From positions 1 through 64,000 of the forward strand of contig NZ_BMCT01000010.1 in the NCBI RefSeq assembly GCF_014635325.1: a DNA stretch of 64,000 nucleotides, read 5' to 3'. A program made the translations under genes and the position numbers. This document shows, in pieces, positions 15,844 to 25,192 of this stretch. The stretch's first letter is position 1. Every line of letters starts with the position of its first letter. The DNA is from Azorhizobium oxalatiphilum. GTDB lineage: Bacteria > Pseudomonadota > Alphaproteobacteria > Rhizobiales > Xanthobacteraceae. The notes beneath the pieces are model-generated. The model searched no databases, was not told the origin of the DNA, and was given only the letters and a program-made list of their open reading frames with translations.

Positions 15844-16311
15844 ATGTCCTATGCGATCTCCGTCAATGGCCAGATTCACCACGTCGAAGATGACGGGCAG
15901 ACTCCTCTTCTCTGGGTGCTTCGCGACACGCTGAAGCTCACCGGCACCAAATATGGCTGCGGCGTCGCGCAATGTGGTGCGTGCACCGTGCATGTTGACG
16001 GCACGCCGACGCGCTCCTGTACGCTCCCCCTGGAGGTGGCTGCCTCGGCTCGAATCACCACAATCGAATCCATCGAAGGAGTCGAGGCGCAGGCGATCCG
16101 GGACGCATGGGTCGCGCGCGATGTCCCGCAATGCGGATTCTGCCAGTCCGGGCAGATCATGAGTGCCGTTGCGTTGCTCCGCACCCTCAAGACCCCGACC
16201 GACCGCGACATCGATGTTGCCATGAGCGGCAACATCTGTCGCTGCGCCACGTACAACCGGATTCGTGCCGCGATCCATGACGCTGCGGCCCAGCTCGGCA
16301 CGGCCCGATGA
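15844..16311 (+). CDS. 2Fe-2S small subunit of molybdenum hydroxylase, module 2
   Basis: A 155-aa paralogue of the module 1 small subunit. Cluster motifs are [18 protein letters not shown] with RSCTLP, and QCGFCQSGQIMS with NICRCATY. The ATG at 15844 is chosen over a TTG at 15838. It overlaps the diheme cytochrome gene by ATGA. The second module repeats the pattern small subunit, cytochrome, large subunit, but with the cytochrome in the middle. Confidence 0.9.
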   Translation: MSYAISVNGQIHHVEDDGQTPLLWVLRDTLKLTGTKYGCGVAQCGACTVHVDGTPTRSCTLPLEVAASARITTIESIEGVEAQAIRDAWVARDVPQCGFCQSGQIMSAVALLRTLKTPTDRDIDVAMSGNICRCATYNRIRAAIHDAAAQLGTAR

Positions 16312-16997
16312 GGTGGCGGCGATCCCCTTCCGAGCCACGGCGCGGGCGTCTTCGCATTGGCCGGTGGCTGTTCGCCACATTCGCAGCGATGATCGCGGCA
16401 ACGCTCGTCTATGCGCTCTATCCTCGGCCAATGCCGCAGACGCAGGCTATTCAGATCCGTCAGCCGCTTCCGGATATCGCGCGTCTGCGAACAGTGGCGG
16501 AGTTCGCTGCAATCGCCGACCTGGACCAGCGTTCGATCGCGCTATTCGAGGAAGCGGGTCGCGTGATCCAGCACCCACGCTGCATGAATTGTCATCCGCG
16601 AACGGATCGCCCCACCCAGACAGACGCGATGCGTCCGCACAGGCCATGGGTATCACGCGGTCCGGATGGCGCCGGAGAGTCGGCGCTCCGCTGCTCGACA
16701 TGCCATGGAGCCACGAATTTCGAGTCATCCGGCGTGCCCGGAAACCCAATGTGGATGCTCGCACCGATCGAAATGGCCTGGCAAGGCAAGACGCTTGGCG
16801 AGATCTGTCGGCAGCTTCTGGACCCGGCACGCTCTCATATGAGTCGCAAGGAGCTGCTTCAGCACATGAGCGAGGATGCGCTTGTTGGTTGGGCCTGGCA
16901 CCCTGGCGGAGGTCGCAAACCCGCGCCGGGCACGCAGGCGGAGTTCGGGGCAATCATCAAGGCTTGGCTCGATACCGGCGGAAAATGCCCTGCATGA
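16308..16997 (+). CDS. Membrane-anchored diheme cytochrome of hydroxylase module 2
   Basis: A 229-aa protein with an N-terminal membrane anchor (residues 17-38: WLFATFAAMIAATLVYALYP) and two heme motifs, CMNCH and CSTCH. The middle part IALFEEAGRVIQHPRCMNCH and the tail WHPGGGRKPAPGTQAEFGAI match proteins annotated as isoquinoline 1-oxidoreductase-associated cytochromes. It likely carries electrons from the module 2 enzyme to the respiratory chain. It overlaps the small subunit and ends 31 bp before the large subunit. Confidence 0.8.
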   Translation: MRWRRSPSEPRRGRLRIGRWLFATFAAMIAATLVYALYPRPMPQTQAIQIRQPLPDIARLRTVAEFAAIADLDQRSIALFEEAGRVIQHPRCMNCHPRTDRPTQTDAMRPHRPWVSRGPDGAGESALRCSTCHGATNFESSGVPGNPMWMLAPIEMAWQGKTLGEICRQLLDPARSHMSRKELLQHMSEDALVGWAWHPGGGRKPAPGTQAEFGAIIKAWLDTGGKCPA

Positions 16998-17028
16998 ACC
17001 AGCCCATTTTTCGGAAGAGGAAACGCCC

Positions 17029-19230
17029 GTGAACAAGCCACAGGCCCCCAATCGAGGGTTCCGTATGACGCGTCGGCGGATGATCCTGGGCGGATCGCTG
17101 ATCGGCGGTGCCCTGATCGTCGGTTATACCGCCACACACCCCATGCAAGTCGCTGGCGCGATCCTTCAGGGCGGCGGTAGCGATCCGGGACCGAGCGCCT
17201 TTGGGCCCTTCGTTCGCATCGGCTCCGATGGATGGGTGATAGTGGTCAACAAGCAGCAGGAGATGGGCCAGGGCATCCATTCCGGCATAGCCGCGATGGT
17301 CGCTGAGGAACTCGACGCGGATTGGGATCGTGTGCGCGTGATTGAGGCGCGCAACAACTTCCGCGCTTACGGCTTGCAAATGACGGCGGGGTCGAACGCT
17401 ATCGCCAGCAATTGGGACGCAATGCGCAATGCAGGCGCTGCGGCGCGCGCGATGTTTGTCGCGGCCGCCGCGCACCGCTGGAATGTTTCGAGCCAGTCCA
17501 TCGAGGTGCGGGACGGCGTTGTGTCGCATCCGGGCTCGAACCGGTCTGCGACGTTCGCCGACCTTCTTGAAGACGCGTCTCGCCAGACGCCTCCGCAGTC
17601 GCCCACGCTCAAACAGCCTGAGGATTATCGTCTGATCGGCACCGATAGGGTGCATCGCAAGGACAGCCTGGCAAAAAGCACCGGCGCCGTGATCTACACT
17701 CAGGATATTCAACGTCCCGATATGCTGGTTGCGATGGTGGCGCACAGCCCCCGTTTTGGCGGAACGCTGGCGCGGTTCGATGCGTCTGACGCGCTGAAGG
17801 TGAAGGACGTCGTCGACGTTTTCGCAATTGAGACCGGTGTCGCGGTAGTGGCGAAGACGACATTTGCCGCAAGGCGCGGACGCGACGCACTGCGTATCGA
17901 GTGGAACGACGGCGAAGCCGAGATGCGGTCAACCCCGGAGCTCATCGAATATTATCATCAAATTGCGGCCGGGCGGGGCGACCTGGAGCCGAGCGACTTC
18001 GGGACCAAGGGCGAAAATCCTGGGGCCCCCTTCGACGGCGACGTCGTCGAGTTCGCGTTCGATTTCCCCTATCTGGCCCATGCTCCGATGGAAACGCTCG
18101 ATTGCGTCGCTCAAGTGGACGGCTGGAACGTGTCGATCAGCTCAGGCGCCCATCTGGCGACACTCGACCAGGTCATGGCGGCGATCGCCGCCCGCACGAT
18201 CCCCGGCAAGGTCGACCTCGAAGTCGTGCCGGCCGGCGGCTCGTTCGGCCGCCGCGGCATCATGTCTTCCGATTATCTTGTCGAATGTGTACGGATTGCA
18301 AAGCGGATCCAGGGGCGTCCCATCAAGCTGATCTGGAGCCGGGAGGACGAGATGATGTCTGGCTACTACCGGCCGATGTCGCATCACCGCGTTTGGGTCC
18401 AGATGGGAGCCGATGCCTTCCCGGCGCGTTGGCGCGTCCACAGCGTTTGCCAAGCTTTGACGCCGATCGGGCCGAATTTTCAAGCGACTGAGGGGATCAC
18501 CAACTCACCCTATTTTTCGACCGCCTCGACCGTCGACGGCAAGATCTTCAGTCCGAGCTTTCCGGTCGTGGTCGGCTTCTGGCGCTCTGTCGGCGCTTCG
18601 CACACCGCCTTCGTGATGGAGCATATCATCGATCAGCTCGCGCGGCGGGCCGATCGCGATCCGGCGGCATATCGGCGTACCCTCTATGAGAGGGCCGGCG
18701 ATACGAGACGGATCGGGGTGCTCGATGAGCTTTGTCACAAGGTGGACTGGGGCAGCCCGCTCCAACCGGGCTGGGCCCGCGGCCTCGCAATTGCCGAGGC
18801 GTTCGGTACGGTCGTCGGTCAGGTCGCCGAGGTGCGGCTGGTCGACGGACGTCCGATCGTGCGCCGCGTTGTCGCTGTCGTCGACTGCGGAATTGCAGTC
18901 GCGCCAGACCAGATCGCAGCGCAAATGGAGGGCGGCATCGGCTTCGGCCTGTCGGCCGCGCTGTACGGGGCGATGACCTTGAAGGACGGGATCGTCCAGG
19001 AGACCAATTTTGACAGCCATCCGGTCCTGCGCATGAATGAGATGCCGGCGGTCGAAACACATATAATCAAGTCCACCAGCCGGCCGACCGGCATGGGCGA
19101 GCCCGGCGTACCGCCGATCGCGCCCGCAGTGGCGAATGCCATGCTGGCATTGACCGGGTCTCCAACAAAAAGTCTGCCCTTCCTTAGCGGTAACGCACTC
19201 AGCAATAGCGACGTGTCCTCGCAGTCCTAG
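17029..19230 (+). CDS. Molybdopterin large subunit of hydroxylase, module 2
   Basis: A 733-aa molybdenum-binding subunit with a Tat-like leader (TRRRMILGGSLIGGALIVG). Cofactor regions include QEMGQGIHSGIAAMVAEELD and PAGGSFGRRGIMSSDYL. The active-site loop is GMGEPGVPPIAPA, with the catalytic Glu at residue 691 (codon 19099-19101), unlike module 1. GTG at 17029 is used because GAGGAAA precedes it; the open frame runs further upstream inside the cytochrome gene. It is expected to oxidise an aldehyde or N-heterocycle in the periplasm. Confidence 0.87.
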   Translation: MNKPQAPNRGFRMTRRRMILGGSLIGGALIVGYTATHPMQVAGAILQGGGSDPGPSAFGPFVRIGSDGWVIVVNKQQEMGQGIHSGIAAMVAEELDADWDRVRVIEARNNFRAYGLQMTAGSNAIASNWDAMRNAGAAARAMFVAAAAHRWNVSSQSIEVRDGVVSHPGSNRSATFADLLEDASRQTPPQSPTLKQPEDYRLIGTDRVHRKDSLAKSTGAVIYTQDIQRPDMLVAMVAHSPRFGGTLARFDASDALKVKDVVDVFAIETGVAVVAKTTFAARRGRDALRIEWNDGEAEMRSTPELIEYYHQIAAGRGDLEPSDFGTKGENPGAPFDGDVVEFAFDFPYLAHAPMETLDCVAQVDGWNVSISSGAHLATLDQVMAAIAARTIPGKVDLEVVPAGGSFGRRGIMSSDYLVECVRIAKRIQGRPIKLIWSREDEMMSGYYRPMSHHRVWVQMGADAFPARWRVHSVCQALTPIGPNFQATEGITNSPYFSTASTVDGKIFSPSFPVVVGFWRSVGASHTAFVMEHIIDQLARRADRDPAAYRRTLYERAGDTRRIGVLDELCHKVDWGSPLQPGWARGLAIAEAFGTVVGQVAEVRLVDGRPIVRRVVAVVDCGIAVAPDQIAAQMEGGIGFGLSAALYGAMTLKDGIVQETNFDSHPVLRMNEMPAVETHIIKSTSRPTGMGEPGVPPIAPAVANAMLALTGSPTKSLPFLSGNALSNSDVSSQS

Positions 19231-19384
19231 TCGTTGGCGGCGGATGTAAGCCTTTGGCCTCAACCAGGTCGGCCTCCGCTGCCGCCACAGCGACCGCGCG
19301 CTCTATGCATCGACTCCCATTGTCGGCATTGGGACGCAGCCGATCGGGCGGCACGCCTGCAGCAACGGAACTGGTTTCCGATCT

Positions 19385-19745
19385 GACCTTCCGCCAACGT
19401 CCATACTGTCGAGGCGAGCAGTCCATGACTCGTTTAAAGGCCGTGCTGAACGAGCTTTCCGATTCATAGCCGAGCGAGATGGCAACCGCGAAAACGGAAT
19501 CGCTCGAATTCTCCCGCCTGTCGCAGGCAAGCAGCATCCACTACCGCGCCACATACCGCATCGGCGGCGGCTTTCCGACGCGCTCCTTGAACCTGAGCGC
19601 GAATGTTGAGCGCGACATTCCGTCGATCCCGCCAAGTTCTTGCAGAGTCCATTGATGAGCGGGGGCGGAGCGAATTGACTTGATCGCAGCGCAAGCTGCT
19701 TGTCCGCGAAAGTGAAAAACCAGCCGACGCGATCACCGCCGCTCG
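19385..19745 (-). pseudogene. AraC-family regulator remnant
   Basis: The C-terminal DNA-binding domain of an AraC protein close to the gene at 57925. Conserved pieces are GWFFTFADKQLA, QWTLQELGGIDGMSRSTFAL, then ISLGYESESSFSTAFKRVMD and SPRQYGRW. A 2-nt shift near 19690 and an in-frame TAG (19541-19543) break it, and the N-terminal cupin domain is missing. Its truncated end lies against an SDR fragment, so a deletion probably fused the two. Confidence 0.7.
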
Positions 19746-19748
19746 CGT

Positions 19749-19934
19749 TCAGAGACCACTTCGTCCACTTTCCGGATAGCCGTTGCCACCCGTCAGGAGA
19801 ACCCAGCGGCCCTGTTGGGGCGGAATGTCGGCGGTGCTCCAGTCGCGCACATCCGCACCGGCCCGGCTTGACAAGCCTGCGATATAGCCATCCGAACCGC
19901 GGAGCAGACCGGCAGAGACGCCGACTGCGGACAC
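19749..19934 (-). pseudogene. SDR N-terminal fragment
   Basis: About 62 codons resembling the start of the Tat-type SDR at 36236-37357. DWSTADIPPQQGRWVLLTGG followed by NGYPESGRSGL matches DWTAADIPSLRGRSALVTGG and NGYPVGDRSGL in that gene. The rest of the SDR is missing and it runs into AraC remnants. Between here and 20110 nothing else is recognised. Confidence 0.6.
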
Positions 19935-20110
19935 CTAGTCTCTGCCGAATGCTATGAATTTTTCGCGCGACGCAGCGGCCCCGATGCTGGAGAAGCCATG
20001 CCGCAGCCGTGTGCGCTTCCGCGCCCCTAGTCTAGACCGACGTTTTCAAAGCGACCGTGTCCGAGCCCTACCCGCCCGACCAACGGTCGGACGGACATTG
20101 CCCGTGCGCT

Positions 20111-21067
20111 TCAATGTGTGCGACCTGCTGGCGACAGGATGTAGCGAATATCTGAGGGGCCGGTCCACGCGTCAGCGACTGCCATGAGTGGGAGCGTCGT
20201 GACGGAGGCATTGAATCCGGCGCTGTTCGTCTCCGACAGAAGCTCGCGAGCGCCAGCCAACAATTCCCGGATGGCGACGCTGCCGATGCCGCTGCCTATC
20301 AATTCGAGCCCAGAACTGCGAAAAGCATCGCCACGGATCGAAATCTCGTCGCCCGCCGCCGTGCCGAGTTGCACGTAGCGCACACGCGGTTCGCCGTTCC
20401 GTGCCCCCCGGTTTATGGTTGCGGCGGCAATGACTCTTGCGGCAGGCTCGCCCCACAGGAAATCAAGCACGACATCGACGCCTCGATCGAATTCCGCGCG
20501 CAGGGCTTCATCTGCACGGTCGTCGAGAGCGATGCGCGACTCGACATCGAGCCGGTCCAGTGTCGTCTTGTTGCGACCAACTGCAATGACCCTGTGTGCG
20601 CCGAAGTGCCGCGCGATCTGCACGGCCATGCCCCCGGCAGCACCCGTCGCGCCGTTGACGAGAACGGTAGCGCCCGGCTGAAGCGGTGCCCTCCGCGTGA
20701 GGGCGACCCAGGACGCCAGGCCACCGGTTGCGACCGCGGCGGCGCGCACGTTCGATATTTCATCGGGGATGGCAACGATCATCTCGTCCGAGACCAGCGC
20801 CAGCTCTCCCATCGAGCCGAAAGGGGCCTTGGGGAAAAGAAAATAGACCCGCCGGCCCTCCGGATCGGTGCCAACACCGTCCACGCCCGGTACGAAGCCG
20901 GCCTGGGCGCCGCTTGTGTAATGCTTGCCTGACGCCAGGGCCTTGACGATCGGGCTCAAGGGCGCCGCGTGAACCCGCACGATCGTTTCTCCTTCACCCG
21001 CGACGGGGTCGCGGAAATCGCCGTAGGCGGGCGCCTTTCCGAAATCTGTAACGACTGCTGCTTTCAT
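20111..21067 (-). CDS. Quinone oxidoreductase-like MDR reductase
   Basis: A 318-aa medium-chain reductase. MKAAVVTDFGKAPAYGDFRD is the usual N-terminus, and VLVNGATGAAGGMAVQIARH is the NADP-binding glycine loop. No structural zinc Cys cluster is seen, so it belongs with zinc-independent quinone/enone reductases. It is read away from the AraC gene at 21181 with a 113-bp gap, so that protein probably controls it. A good SD (AAGGAGAAAA) precedes the start. Confidence 0.8.
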   Translation of the reverse strand: MKAAVVTDFGKAPAYGDFRDPVAGEGETIVRVHAAPLSPIVKALASGKHYTSGAQAGFVPGVDGVGTDPEGRRVYFLFPKAPFGSMGELALVSDEMIVAIPDEISNVRAAAVATGGLASWVALTRRAPLQPGATVLVNGATGAAGGMAVQIARHFGAHRVIAVGRNKTTLDRLDVESRIALDDRADEALRAEFDRGVDVVLDFLWGEPAARVIAAATINRGARNGEPRVRYVQLGTAAGDEISIRGDAFRSSGLELIGSGIGSVAIRELLAGARELLSETNSAGFNASVTTLPLMAVADAWTGPSDIRYILSPAGRTH

Positions 21068-21180
21068 CTTTTTTCTCCTTATTGCCCGATGAACTGTCGG
21101 TTAGGAGACGCAAATAGCTTGGATCTTCGGTACGTTCTCTAGCTAGAGATACCAACTTTCTTCGTGATCGTACTCCGCCC

Positions 21181-22131
21181 ATGGATCCACTGTCTGAAAT
21201 CCTCTCGCTCCTCAAGCCGCGCAGCTACATCACCGCCGGGTTCGACGCCGGCGGCGACTGGTCGCTGAGGCTGGACGATCTTGCCGGCCGCATCAAATGC
21301 TACGCGGTAATGCACGGCAGTTGCTGGCTGTCTCTGGAAGACGCCGGAGAACCGGTCCAGATCGTAGCCGGCGAATGTTTCGTGCTTCCGAGCGGACGCC
21401 CGGTTCGGATCTCAAGCGACCCGGCGCTGACGCCGACGCTCGCAAGCAAAGCCCTTGCACCGGACCGGGATGGAGAAACTGTGACCTACAATGGCGGCGG
21501 AGACGTGCATCTGACTGGAAGCCGGTTCGAAGTCAGCGGTCGGCATGCGGATGTGCTGCTCCGCACGCTGCCGCCCGTCATGCACCTCAAGTCTACCGGG
21601 GATCAGGTGGCCCTCCGTTGGTCGATCGAGTTGATGATGCAGGAACTGCGGGAGGCTCGGCCGGGCGCGTCTCTCGTAGCCCAGCACCTAGCGCATATAA
21701 TGCTGACGCAGACGCTCCGCTTATATCTGACTCAACAGTCCGGCACGGAGATCGGATTGTTCGCCGGCCTCGCCGACCCACAGGTCGGCTCCGCCATCGG
21801 AGCCATTCACGCCGATCCGGGACACGGTTGGACGCTCGAAGAGCTTGCCGTGAATGTCGGCATGTCACGAACTGCATTCGCACGACGTTTCCGCGAAAAA
21901 ACCGGAGAGACGCCGGTCGCTTACCTCACGCGCTGGCGGATGATGCTGGCCGCTGAGAAGCTTGTTGGCGGAAATGAGACGCTGGCGCATATCGCGCGCG
22001 CTGTCGGCTACGAATCCGAGAACGCATTCAACACCGCCTTCACTCGCGTCATGGGGTTGTCACCGCGGCGCTATTCTAAAACTGTGGATGCTCGCTCGCT
22101 TGTCGAGCAGCTACCGGGTGTGGACCTTTGA
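21181..22131 (+). CDS. AraC-family regulator with cupin_6 domain
   Basis: A 316-aa regulator. MDPLSEILSLLKPRSYITAG and GECFVLPSGRPVRI mark the N-terminal AraC_binding_2 (cupin_6) sensor. The C-terminal pair of HTH motifs is WTLEELAVNVGMSRTAFARR and IARAVGYESENAFNTAFTRV, ending SPRRYSK. It is a paralogue of the gene at 57925 and of the remnant at 19385. It likely controls the divergent quinone reductase. Ligand unknown. Confidence 0.87.
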   Translation: MDPLSEILSLLKPRSYITAGFDAGGDWSLRLDDLAGRIKCYAVMHGSCWLSLEDAGEPVQIVAGECFVLPSGRPVRISSDPALTPTLASKALAPDRDGETVTYNGGGDVHLTGSRFEVSGRHADVLLRTLPPVMHLKSTGDQVALRWSIELMMQELREARPGASLVAQHLAHIMLTQTLRLYLTQQSGTEIGLFAGLADPQVGSAIGAIHADPGHGWTLEELAVNVGMSRTAFARRFREKTGETPVAYLTRWRMMLAAEKLVGGNETLAHIARAVGYESENAFNTAFTRVMGLSPRRYSKTVDARSLVEQLPGVDL

Positions 22132-22212
22132 GCTCCTGCGCGACGGATAACGTTCGCGGATATCGCATTGTAAGGAAAGTTCGCGAAAGCAACTGCTTTG
22201 CGAATTCCAAAG

Positions 22213-23309
22213 TCATTGGATCAAACGAGCACGAGCCGAAGCCTGTGCCGCTCGGATCAATCCCTGATACTGGGCGTCCTTCCCGGGATACCAGGGCATC
22301 CGCCCGATATCGGCGAAACCCGAGATCGTTTCCATATGCTGGACCATGCGCCGGCGCATCGCCTCGTCTGGCAAGGGTCCGTACATGGCTTGGACATTGT
22401 CCTCGGCATGCTCCGGATTCGCGGTACCGCACAGCACCGTCGTAACCGCCGGATGCGCCATGACCCATTTGAGGAGGAACTGCGCCCAGGTGGCCGCTTC
22501 GAATTCCCCAGCGAAGTCCGGTAATGAGCGACCTTCCACCACCTTCATCAGGCGAGCCTTTTCGAGCGGAAGGTTGATGAGGACGCCGACCCCGCGGGCG
22601 GCCGCCGCCGGCAGCAGGCGGCGCTCGGCGCTGCGATCGAAGATCGAGTAGTTCGTCTGAATGAAATCGACGCCGCCACGCTCGACCAGTTCGGCGACTT
22701 GATCCTGGGCGCCTGCTTCATGGTGGGTCACGCCGACATAGCGAATGCGACCTTCCTTCTTCCAGGCCTGCATCAGCGGGATGATGACCGGCGCGTTGAC
22801 GATGCTGTGGCACTGCATGAGGTCGATCGTATCGCGCCAGATGCGCAGCCTCGACTGCTCGAAGCTTGCCAATGCATGGCTTTCGTCGCCGAGATATTCG
22901 CCGGTCGACCAGATTTTGCTGGCGACGAACATCTCGGATGCCTCCGGCGTGCCCGCCAGAAACGCGCCAACAGAGACTTCCGCCGATCCGTAGAGGGGCG
23001 ACGTATCGACGACCCGGCCACCGCCCGCGACGTAGCGCCGAAAGACCTCGCCGAGATTGCTGCGGTCGTCGCCGGGGCGGGCGTCAAAGGTGAGAAATGT
23101 GCCGAGGCCGAGTGTGGTGAGCGTCTGCTCCGTTCTCGGAATTGTCCGCATTCGTGCAGGCGTCGTGGAGGCCGTCGCCGGCCCGCTTGGCTGGGCTTGC
23201 GCGTGGGCTTCACCAGAAAAAACGGTGTGGTAGCCAGTATGGTGACTCCCGTGCCCAGAGCACCAATGAAACCGCGCCGGTTAAGGCCTGAATCCTGCTG
23301 TTCGCTCAT
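22213..23309 (-). pseudogene. Tat-exported aldo/keto reductase, frameshifted in the leader
   Basis: The leader starts at ATG 23309 (SD AAGGAG) and reads NRRGFIGALGTGVTILATTP. The catalytic domain is in another frame, from SGEAHAQAQPSGP through RTEQTLTTLGLGTFL to 22213. The frames meet at a run of six T on the coding strand (23217-23222); one more T would restore a single frame. The domain has VVDTSPLYGSAEVSVG and IRYVGVTHHEAG as in AKRs. It may be a real pseudogene, be rescued by slippage, or start inside at 23151 as a cytoplasmic enzyme. Confidence 0.7.
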
Positions 23310-23415
23310 GCGATAGTCTCCTTCAAAAGATGCTCGATATGGATCGCAATTCCCGAAGTCGCCGCGGGCAGGGGCCAGTGACGAGCGCGATCTGGTTGGC
23401 AGAAAAGCCGGCGGC

Positions 23416-24000
23416 TCAGACCACGAAGTCGAAACGCGCGAACTGACCGTCATCCGCAGGGCCGACCGCCATGAGCAGCGTTTCATCGAAAATCCGGTCA
23501 CGCGCATTGCCTGGCTCGCCCGGAAAGAAGAGCTGCGTTGTCAGGACATCCCCGCCCGGACGTTGAACCCTGAAATGGAAGTGTCGCGTGCGTCCCGGAT
23601 ACAGTGCCGGCACGACGGTGTTGAACCACCAGCGTCCCTGCTCGTCGGCGAATTGATGTCCCCGCAAGCGGAAGCCTTGACGATCGTACTCGCCGTTTTC
23701 GTCGGCTTGCCAGATCTCGACGAGGCTACGCGGCACAGGGCGGCAGCGAGTGTCGAGGACGTAGCCCGCGACGGTGATGCGCTCGCCGCGCGGCGCCTCC
23801 AGAAAGAGGTGCTGCTTCAACGGGGAGTTCGGCTTGAAGAACGGGCCGGCTTCACGGGCGGGCGTCGGTTCATCTCCGTCGGTGCAGGCACGCGTCAGCG
23901 GCAGCGGCGGCGCCTCCTACCCGAAAGCGATCACGCCAGTCAGCGGCACGAGCGGCATGGCGAGAAAGCCCGAAAGAAGCGTGCGCCTCGATGTCGTCAT
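23416..24000 (-). pseudogene. Intradiol ring-cleavage dioxygenase with in-frame amber stop
   Basis: A Tat-like leader (TSRRTLLSGFLAMPLVPLTG) starts at 24000. After 27 codons there is an in-frame TAG (23917-23919). The same frame then continues as EAPPLPLTRACTDGDEPTPA and the dioxygenase core EIWQADENGEYDRQGFRLRG and LYPGRTRHFHFRVQ. The Tyr and His iron ligands appear kept (YDRQG, LYPGRTRHFHF). Such enzymes open catechol rings. An internal ATG at 23820 could give a shortened product without the leader. Probably inactive or suppressed. Confidence 0.72.
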
Positions 24001-24025
24001 TGCGGGGCCTCCGTCGCTTGCCGGA

Positions 24026-25021
24026 TCAGAACTGCCAGTTGACCGGAACCCAGGCATAGCCCGCGTCCGTCTTGAGCATTCGGCCAAGACCCGGGAACGG
24101 ATAGTGGAAGCCGAGGACGAGAAGCCGGTCTGCCGCCGCCATGTCGAAGATGCGGCGACGGGAGGCGAGTGCGGTGTCCTTGTCGCGATCTGGCCCGGGC
24201 AGCCATGGCCGATCGACATTGACGATCGGGTGGTAGGCGAGATCGGCCGTCAGCAGCAGCTGATTGTTGCCGGAGTGAACAAGGAAGTTCGCCATACCGG
24301 GGGTATGGCCGAATGCGGGAAGCGTCGTCAGCCCAGGAACGATCTCCGCGCCGGCTTCATACAACTCGATCCCGCTGGTGACCGGTTCGACGCTCCGCTT
24401 GATGGCGGCTGCGAAATTACGGCGGAATTCCTCGGGCACCGGCATATAGGAAAGGTCCGGATCGTTGCGGACGAAGAAGTCCCAATCGGCACGAGGCGCA
24501 AAGATCGTCGCCCGTGGAAATGCCTTGCCGCCGTCGGCCGTTCGAAGGTTGCCGACATGGTCCGGGTGCGTGTGCGAGACGACGACAACGTCGATATCCT
24601 CGGGGCGCAGACCGATGGCGGCTATATTTTCGAAGATGCGACCGCCTTGCGGACCCATGGTCTCGCCGGCTCCGGCTTCAAGTAGGATTCGCCTGCCATT
24701 CGTCTCGATCAACAGGGTGTTGAGATTGAGCGTAAGGCGGTCGGCCGGGAGGAAGGCGAGCCTCAGAACCTCCTGCAGTTCCGCTTCCGGCGCATCGCTG
24801 GCGTAAACCCGCGGAGGGCCGCCGATCAGCCCGTCACTCAATACGGTCACTGATATACCGCCGACGCGAAAGCGGTAATGGCCGGCATTTCCAGCCTGGG
24901 CCGGGAGCGACGTGGTGGAAGCGGTCTGCGCAAAGGTCAGGCCGGTCGGCAAGATCAGGCCCGTCACAGCCGATGCGGCTGTCAGCACGATCTTCCTGCG
25001 GTTCAGTGTGATTTCACCCAT
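24026..25021 (-). CDS. Exported MBL-fold metallo-hydrolase
   Basis: A 331-aa metallo-beta-lactamase fold protein with a leader (ITLNRRKIVLTAASAVTGLI, ending TFAQ). The metal motif is SHTHPDHVGN, and later His residues are in TLPAFGHTPGMANF and LVLGFHYPFPG. Related proteins are lactonases and general hydrolases. The start could also be 25039. It is divergent from the LysR gene at 25193, which may control it. It follows the broken dioxygenase in the same direction, 25 bp apart. Confidence 0.83.
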   Translation of the reverse strand: MGEITLNRRKIVLTAASAVTGLILPTGLTFAQTASTTSLPAQAGNAGHYRFRVGGISVTVLSDGLIGGPPRVYASDAPEAELQEVLRLAFLPADRLTLNLNTLLIETNGRRILLEAGAGETMGPQGGRIFENIAAIGLRPEDIDVVVVSHTHPDHVGNLRTADGGKAFPRATIFAPRADWDFFVRNDPDLSYMPVPEEFRRNFAAAIKRSVEPVTSGIELYEAGAEIVPGLTTLPAFGHTPGMANFLVHSGNNQLLLTADLAYHPIVNVDRPWLPGPDRDKDTALASRRRIFDMAAADRLLVLGFHYPFPGLGRMLKTDAGYAWVPVNWQF

Positions 25022-25192
25022 AGTTTTGGTCCCATCCAAATACCTGATCGCAGGTTCCGTTTGGTTTCAGGATCGGCGGTAAGGGCCGCGGTTATCCGTG
25101 GCGCCGCCTCGCGAATGTTTTTAAGGATGACACGGAACCGGCGCGCGGATAAGCTAATCAAAATTGATCAGATTATTAAGTAGAGCTTTGCA

